Below the pieces are notes generated by a model. The model did not search any database, had not been told where the DNA came from, and saw only the letters and a program-made list of their open reading frames with translations. A DNA stretch of 5,517 nucleotides, taken from assembly GCA_016789035.1 (NCBI GenBank), contig JAEUSC010000309.1:1-5517 (forward strand), in the 5' to 3' direction. Numbering within the stretch: position 1 is the first letter of the stretch; every line of letters begins with the position of its first letter. This stretch comes from Candidatus Omnitrophota bacterium (GTDB taxonomy: Bacteria > Omnitrophota > Gorgyraeia > Zapsychrales > Fredricksoniimonadaceae). Shown here in pieces: positions 1-5,517 of this stretch. The position numbers were made by a program, and so were the translations under genes.

Positions 1-96
1 GATAGTATGGCCATGCTTGGTAAAATAAGCGGCTCTTAATTCGGCATCCAGAGCCTTGAGAAACTTATCTAATTTGAATGATCGATGCTTCGCCAT
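1..96 (-). CDS. Unidentified protein, N-terminal 32 residues only (runs off left edge)
   Basis: A reading frame opens at ATG 96-94 and stays open to the window edge. It begins MAKHRSFKLDKFLKALDAEL, is rich in Lys and Leu, and contains a probable amphipathic helix from about residue 8 to 23. There is no signal peptide or membrane segment in the visible part, so a cytoplasmic protein is likely. The start is supported by AAAGGA at 108-103 with a 6-nt spacer. The gene lies downstream of its own promoter, structured leader and intrinsic terminator, so it is probably controlled separately from the metal efflux genes. I do not recognise the family, and no function is assigned. That it is a real gene is fairly safe because of the promoter, leader and ribosome binding site. 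Confidence 0.6.
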   Translation of the reverse strand, partial: MAKHRSFKLDKFLKALDAELRAAYFTKHGHTI

Positions 97-257
97 ATTC
101 CGTCCTTTAATTTCCTTTTAAAATAAAAAATCCTTCGCCGCGTGCGCGTAATCGCACACTAAACGAAGGTTTTACTTTTTTTCAGCCCAAGGCTGTTCCG
201 ATTTTACGAAAACGTCCGGGTTCCCCCTTCAACTCGGGACGAATATTCTTACCTGTT
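97..257 (-). promoter_or_regulatory. Candidate structured 5' leader (attenuator or riboswitch-like), unrecognised class
   Basis: About 160 nt separate the predicted transcription start (near 257) from the ATG at 96. Read as minus-strand RNA, it holds three elements in order. The first is a stem-loop with CGUCC (241-237) paired to GGACG (217-213); GUU/AAC pairing above it can extend the stem, leaving a purine-rich loop with GAAGG (230-226). The second is a 5-bp hairpin, CAGCC-UUG-GGCUG (195-183), followed by an A-run. The third is an intrinsic terminator (170-121). The loop GAAGG has the same sequence as the 3' arm of the terminator's outer stem and could pair with its 5' arm CCUUC (169-165), which would give a switch. 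I found no match from memory to the T-box, TPP, SAM, cobalamin, c-di-GMP, fluoride, yybP-ykoY, NiCo or guanidine consensus. The pairing is visible; the regulatory role is inference. It could instead be a free-standing small RNA. Confidence 0.45.
121..170 (-). terminator. Intrinsic terminator inside the leader, possibly bidirectional
   Basis: The outer stem is CCTTCG/CGAAGG (169-164 with 137-132), 6 bp. Above a 4x4 internal loop is an inner stem GTGTGCG/CGCGCAC (159-153 with 148-142), 7 bp with an ATTA loop. A minus-strand ATTTTTTATTT tract follows at 131-121. The one imperfect inner pair (156/145) is G-U in minus-strand RNA but A-C in plus-strand RNA, which favours minus-strand function. A T-rich stretch also follows the hairpin on the plus strand (170-182), so some bidirectional activity is possible. 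It ends 25 nt before the ATG of the left-edge gene, so it would gate that gene. It is also the only convincing terminator downstream of the ATPase. Confidence 0.75.
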
Positions 258-280
258 GGTTTCATTATAGTTACCCAACA
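254..280. promoter_or_regulatory. Inverted repeat centred on the -10 box, possible operator
   Basis: TGTTGG (254-259) and CCAACA (275-280) form a perfect 6-bp inverted repeat with a 15-bp spacer. Its centre is at 267, inside the -10 hexamer (264-269), and the arm centres are 21 bp apart, about two helical turns. This is the geometry of a dimeric repressor site that would block RNA polymerase. No regulator gene is visible in the window. A 6-bp repeat can arise by chance, so this is a candidate only. Confidence 0.3.
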
Positions 281-291
281 TATCCTGTCAA
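264..291 (-). promoter_or_regulatory. Sigma70-type promoter for the leader and left-edge gene
   Basis: On the minus strand, TTGACA (291-286) and TATAAT (269-264) are both perfect consensus hexamers, separated by 16 bp. Transcription would start near 257. The promoter lies 33 bp past the ATPase stop codon and points into the leader. A hexamer pair this good implies strong intrinsic activity, which fits a unit held down by a repressor or by attenuation. Confidence 0.8.
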
Positions 292-324
292 CAAAAATCA
301 CCTTTTCGTTACTTTTACCTCATT

Positions 325-2223
325 TTACCCCTTTAACAAACGAGTTGAATTAAAAATAGCTGCTAAAGCCACTCCCATATCCGCAAAGACGGCTTCCCAC
401 ATCGTCGCTACCCCAAAACTTCCTAAAACAATAAAATTTGCTTTAACAATCAACGCAAGCCAAATGTTCTGCCAAACTATCTGACGTGTTCTTTTAGCAA
501 CATCAATTGCTGTGGCAATTTTAGAAACGGAATCAGCCATGATGACGATATCTGCTGTTTCGACCGCAACGTCTGATCCCAATGCCCCCATCGCTATACC
601 GACATCAGCTCGAGCTAGAACTGGCGCATCATTAATGCCGTCGCCAACAAAAGCTACTTTGTGTCCATCAGATACTTGTATTTTTTCTAAATAATTGACC
701 TTATCTTCTGGGAGTAATTCAGAATGGAATGAGTCAATGCCTAATTTTGTAGCAACTACCTCTGCTGAGAATCTATTGTCCCCCGTTAACATTACTACTT
801 TTTTAATTCCTATTTTTCTTAATAATTCAATTGCGTGAACAGCATCCTCTTTCAATTCATCTGAAATAAGAATATATCCGCAATACCGCTTTTCTACAGC
901 CACATGAACAACCGTCCCTACAACCAAACAAATTTCGTGCTCAATATTCTCCGCATGAAGCATACGGTCATTTCCGACAATAACTTCTCTACCTTTTACA
1001 CTAGCTTTAATTCCATGACCGGATACCTCTTTAAATTCGGTAACCTCATCCGAATTAATCTTCTTTCCATATGCCTGAATAATTGATTGAGCTATTGGAT
1101 GATTTGATTGAGTTTCTACAAGTGCGGCTAGTTTTAAAATCTCGTCTTTTGTAAACCCATTCTTATCGACGATCTTACTTACCTTAAATACACCTTTTGT
1201 TAATGTTCCTGTTTTATCAAAAACAATTGTTTTAATTTCAGTAAGAACATCCAAAAAATTAGACCCTTTAACTAAAACACCTTTATGGGCGGCACCGCCA
1301 ATACCTCCAAAATAACCCATCGGTATGCTGATCACCAGCGCACATGGGCAAGAAATGACCAAGAGAACCAAAGCCCTGTAAATCCAAACATCAAAAGTTT
1401 GGCCTGAAAACAACAACGGCGGAACTATAGCGACCAACAATGCTGTGAAAACAACGATTGGCGTATAATAAGATGAAATTTTTGTGATAAACTTTTCGGT
1501 CTCGGCTTTTTTGCTACTTGCAGTTTCGACTAATTCCAAGATTTTAGAGATCGATGACTCTTCGAAAGACTTTGTAACTTTTACAAACAATGTACCGGTC
1601 TTATTGATCATCCCAGCTAAAACGACATCATTCACGTCCACTGTCTTAGGAACAGACTCTCCCGTCAATGCCGAAGTGTCGACCTGTGATTTACCTTCCA
1701 GCACAATGCCATCTAGCGGTATTCTTTCTCCAACCCTTACCACAATTGTTTGATCAACAGCCACATCCTGCGGTGACACCTTCTTTATTTCTCCATTCAC
1801 CGTCAAATTTGCGTATTCCGGCCTTAATGCCAACAAGGATTTGATAGACCGTCTTGAACGGTTGAGTGCCATTTGCTGAAAGAACTCACCTACCTGATAA
1901 AAAATCATCACTCCAACAGCCTCTGGCAATTGATGAATGGCAATAGCACCAATAGTGGCGATACTCATCAAGAAATTCTCGTCAAAAATGCGGCCTCGAA
2001 TAATATTCCGTAAAGCATTTAACAAAACAAGACGCCCGCTCAAGACATAGACAAAAAGAAACAGTCCATATTCTAGAACGGGCGCCGTGTGTAATTTCTG
2101 ATTAAAAATCAGTCCAAGAATAAAAAGAATTGAAGAAACAGCAATCAATGATGCTTTTTTTACGACATCAAACTTTTCTTCATGGTGGTCATGATCGCAA
2201 TGAGCGCATTGATTTTCAGCCAT
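325..2223 (-). CDS. cadA: P1B-2 heavy-metal ATPase (Zn/Cd/Pb exporter, CadA/ZntA type), short form without HMA domain
   Basis: This inner-membrane pump uses ATP to export divalent soft metals from cytoplasm to periplasm. It has 632 residues and about eight membrane segments (near 24-40, 52-71, two within 85-115, 253-272, 280-304, 583-600, 601-620). All catalytic motifs are present: TGES (187-190) in the actuator domain, CPC (292-294) in membrane helix 6, the phosphorylated Asp336 in DKTGTLT, HP (375-376) and SGHG (401-404) in the nucleotide domain, TGDN (480-483), and GDGIND (527-532). Lys594 and Asp615 match the extra membrane ligands of the P1B-2 (Zn/Cd/Pb) subgroup. Family members often run to over 700 residues with an N-terminal HMA domain. 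Here the N-terminus has only Cys6-x-x-Cys9 followed by an Asp/His cluster. The start is firm because an in-frame TAA directly precedes the ATG. The ribosome binding site is weak (TGGAAT). It lies 10 bp after the YHS gene, so translational coupling is likely. Confidence 0.95.
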   Translation of the reverse strand: MAENQCAHCDHDHHEEKFDVVKKASLIAVSSILFILGLIFNQKLHTAPVLEYGLFLFVYVLSGRLVLLNALRNIIRGRIFDENFLMSIATIGAIAIHQLPEAVGVMIFYQVGEFFQQMALNRSRRSIKSLLALRPEYANLTVNGEIKKVSPQDVAVDQTIVVRVGERIPLDGIVLEGKSQVDTSALTGESVPKTVDVNDVVLAGMINKTGTLFVKVTKSFEESSISKILELVETASSKKAETEKFITKISSYYTPIVVFTALLVAIVPPLLFSGQTFDVWIYRALVLLVISCPCALVISIPMGYFGGIGGAAHKGVLVKGSNFLDVLTEIKTIVFDKTGTLTKGVFKVSKIVDKNGFTKDEILKLAALVETQSNHPIAQSIIQAYGKKINSDEVTEFKEVSGHGIKASVKGREVIVGNDRMLHAENIEHEICLVVGTVVHVAVEKRYCGYILISDELKEDAVHAIELLRKIGIKKVVMLTGDNRFSAEVVATKLGIDSFHSELLPEDKVNYLEKIQVSDGHKVAFVGDGINDAPVLARADVGIAMGALGSDVAVETADIVIMADSVSKIATAIDVAKRTRQIVWQNIWLALIVKANFIVLGSFGVATMWEAVFADMGVALAAIFNSTRLLKG

Positions 2224-2233
2224 TTATATTCCA

Positions 2234-2569
2234 TTATTTGTGATCATGATTATCGTGACCTTCATGACCTGAATGACTTTTATGATCATGATCTTCAAGC
2301 GATCTCCCACTCATACCTTCGTCCATTTTTTCGGCAAACTTTGTCGGGTCTTCCTTAAACGCTTTTAAACAATCCTGACTGCAAAAATGATATGTTTTCC
2401 CTTCATATTCATACGAGATATCATCTTTACCCATCATTTTCTCCTCAGGGCCGCAAATTGGACAAACCTTCACAACATTTTCATCTTTTGCCTGTTCATT
2501 CGCAAAGACAAAACCGGAAAAACCAGAGAATAAAATTGCCATACTTAAAACCAACACTCTCTTGTTCAT
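2234..2569 (-). CDS. Exported YHS/TRASH-domain metal-binding protein with His-rich C-terminus
   Basis: The 111-residue product begins MNKRVLVLSMAILFSGFSGF and has a clear signal peptide, with likely cleavage after VFA (residue 23). There is no lipobox, so it should be soluble in the periplasm. Residues 36-80 form a YHS/TRASH-like domain: Cys36-Pro-Ile-Cys39, then the Tyr-rich SYEYEGKTYHFCS segment, with Cys63 and Cys67 as the second ligand pair. YHS domains of this kind bind metals such as Zn or Cu and are common in metal efflux loci. Residues 93-110 are an Asp/His tail with about eight His, another probable metal-binding region. An in-frame ATG 45 bp upstream (2614) would give 15 extra residues and bury the signal peptide. 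AAGGAG ending 7 nt before ATG 2569 favours the shorter form. Its position between the RND pump and ATPase genes suggests a periplasmic metal buffer or carrier serving both (inference). Confidence 0.85.
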   Translation of the reverse strand: MNKRVLVLSMAILFSGFSGFVFANEQAKDENVVKVCPICGPEEKMMGKDDISYEYEGKTYHFCSQDCLKAFKEDPTKFAEKMDEGMSGRSLEDHDHKSHSGHEGHDNHDHK

Positions 2570-2623
2570 TAACATTCTCCTTTTTATGGTTATTATGAGT
2601 AAATTATTTTCCAATGAAAAAAT

Positions 2624-3040
2624 TTATACGGTCAGCTCTAGAATACATTTTTTTATAGCCGGATTATCTTCAATCTTTAAAAATAATGAGCCCTTATAAC
2701 GTCGATGTGTTCTCGATCCCATGCGGCTAAAAAGGACTCTGTCGTTTGATTCGGCTACAACTTGCCCATTATCATCATAAAACGTTGCATTCACTTTTAT
2801 CGAGGATGAAAACGATCCAAATGGTTTTTGCAAAGAACCGCTTAACGACAAATAAGATTTGCCGTCATAGAGCCGGTGACTTAAATCTATGCTTTTTACA
2901 TATTTACCCAGTTTTTGATCAACTTGAACCTCTACATTATGAACTTTTGTATGCTCATCGGTAAATTTCCTACCCAGCGTCTGACATCCTGAAAAAACTA
3001 AAATACTTAACAACACACAAACAACAGTACTCTTTCTCAT
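2624..3040 (-). CDS. Uncharacterised outer-membrane-type lipoprotein of a metal efflux operon
   Basis: The 138-residue protein has a lipoprotein signal peptide with lipobox FSGC and lipidated Cys19. The next residue is Gln, not Asp, so sorting to the outer membrane is likely in organisms with a Lol system. The mature part has alternating hydrophobic and polar residues typical of a beta-sandwich. Residues 64-138, including VNATFYDDNGQVV, resemble FxLYD-type domains, but that match is from memory and weak. One other mature cysteine (Cys131) is present and there is no obvious metal-ligand cluster. The start is firm: GAGGGGG, encoded by the last codons of the RND gene, lies 7 nt before the ATG, and only 2 bp separate the genes, so translation is almost certainly coupled. 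An accessory role at the outer face of the RND pump is possible (inference). I cannot name the family. Confidence 0.8.
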   Translation of the reverse strand: MRKSTVVCVLLSILVFSGCQTLGRKFTDEHTKVHNVEVQVDQKLGKYVKSIDLSHRLYDGKSYLSLSGSLQKPFGSFSSSIKVNATFYDDNGQVVAESNDRVLFSRMGSRTHRRYKGSLFLKIEDNPAIKKCILELTV

Positions 3041-3042
3041 AT

Positions 3043-5517
<2,475 letters not shown>

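Noticed and set aside
121..180. Integron attC site or insertion-sequence end
   Set aside because: The hairpin lacks paired core sites in the expected places, no integrase or transposase is visible, and the T-tract fits a terminator better.
97..257. T-box leader
   Set aside because: The GGGGGAACCCGG stretch loosely resembles the T-box bulge sequence, but there is no long stem I upstream, the leader is too short, and the motif does not match.
2236..2300. CAT/ATG-rich repeats as a DNA repeat or regulatory array
   Set aside because: They are explained by His and Asp codons in the YHS protein's metal-binding tail.
2570..2614. Upstream ATG at 2614 as the YHS protein start
   Set aside because: It would add 15 residues before a clear signal peptide, while AAGGAG is well placed for the ATG at 2569.
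2570..2623. Separate promoter for the YHS gene in the 54-bp gap
   Set aside because: The gap is AT-rich and contains CATAAT, but no -35 hexamer sits at a workable spacing, and the gap has no terminator.

Overview
The window is a compact heavy-metal efflux locus. All supported coding sequence lies on the minus strand, so the genes read from right to left. The DNA is AT-leaning. A tripartite-type RND pump and a Cys-lipobox lipoprotein point to a bacterium with an outer membrane. The sequence does not fix the phylum, and I will not name one.

From right to left, the window opens inside a CzcA-type RND metal/proton antiporter whose first ~235 residues lie beyond the right edge (5517 down to 3043). 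Two bases later comes an uncharacterised 138-residue lipoprotein (3040-2624). After a 54-bp gap comes a small exported YHS/TRASH metal-binding protein with a His-rich tail (2569-2234). Ten bases further on is a short CadA/ZntA-type P1B-2 ATPase (2223-325) with a CxxC/His-rich tail in place of the usual HMA domain. The close spacing and shared strand suggest one operon. The adaptor and outer-membrane channel genes (czcB, czcC) would be expected beyond the right edge.

Functionally, the DFG-x3-DGA-x3-VEN motif of the RND protein and the CPC/K/D membrane residues of the ATPase both indicate Zn/Cd/Co-class divalent metals rather than Cu/Ag. The ATPase would move metal from cytoplasm to periplasm, and the RND pump would move it from periplasm to outside. 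The exported YHS protein sits where it could buffer or pass metal between them (inference).

The left 300 bases hold a separate regulatory unit. A consensus sigma70-type promoter (264-291) drives a leader of about 160 nt. The leader has a stem-loop, a small hairpin and a strong intrinsic terminator (121-170), and is followed by a ribosome binding site and the first 32 codons of an unidentified gene that runs off the left edge. This layout resembles an attenuator or riboswitch. I do not recognise the RNA as a known class, and it is the most likely place for something undescribed here.
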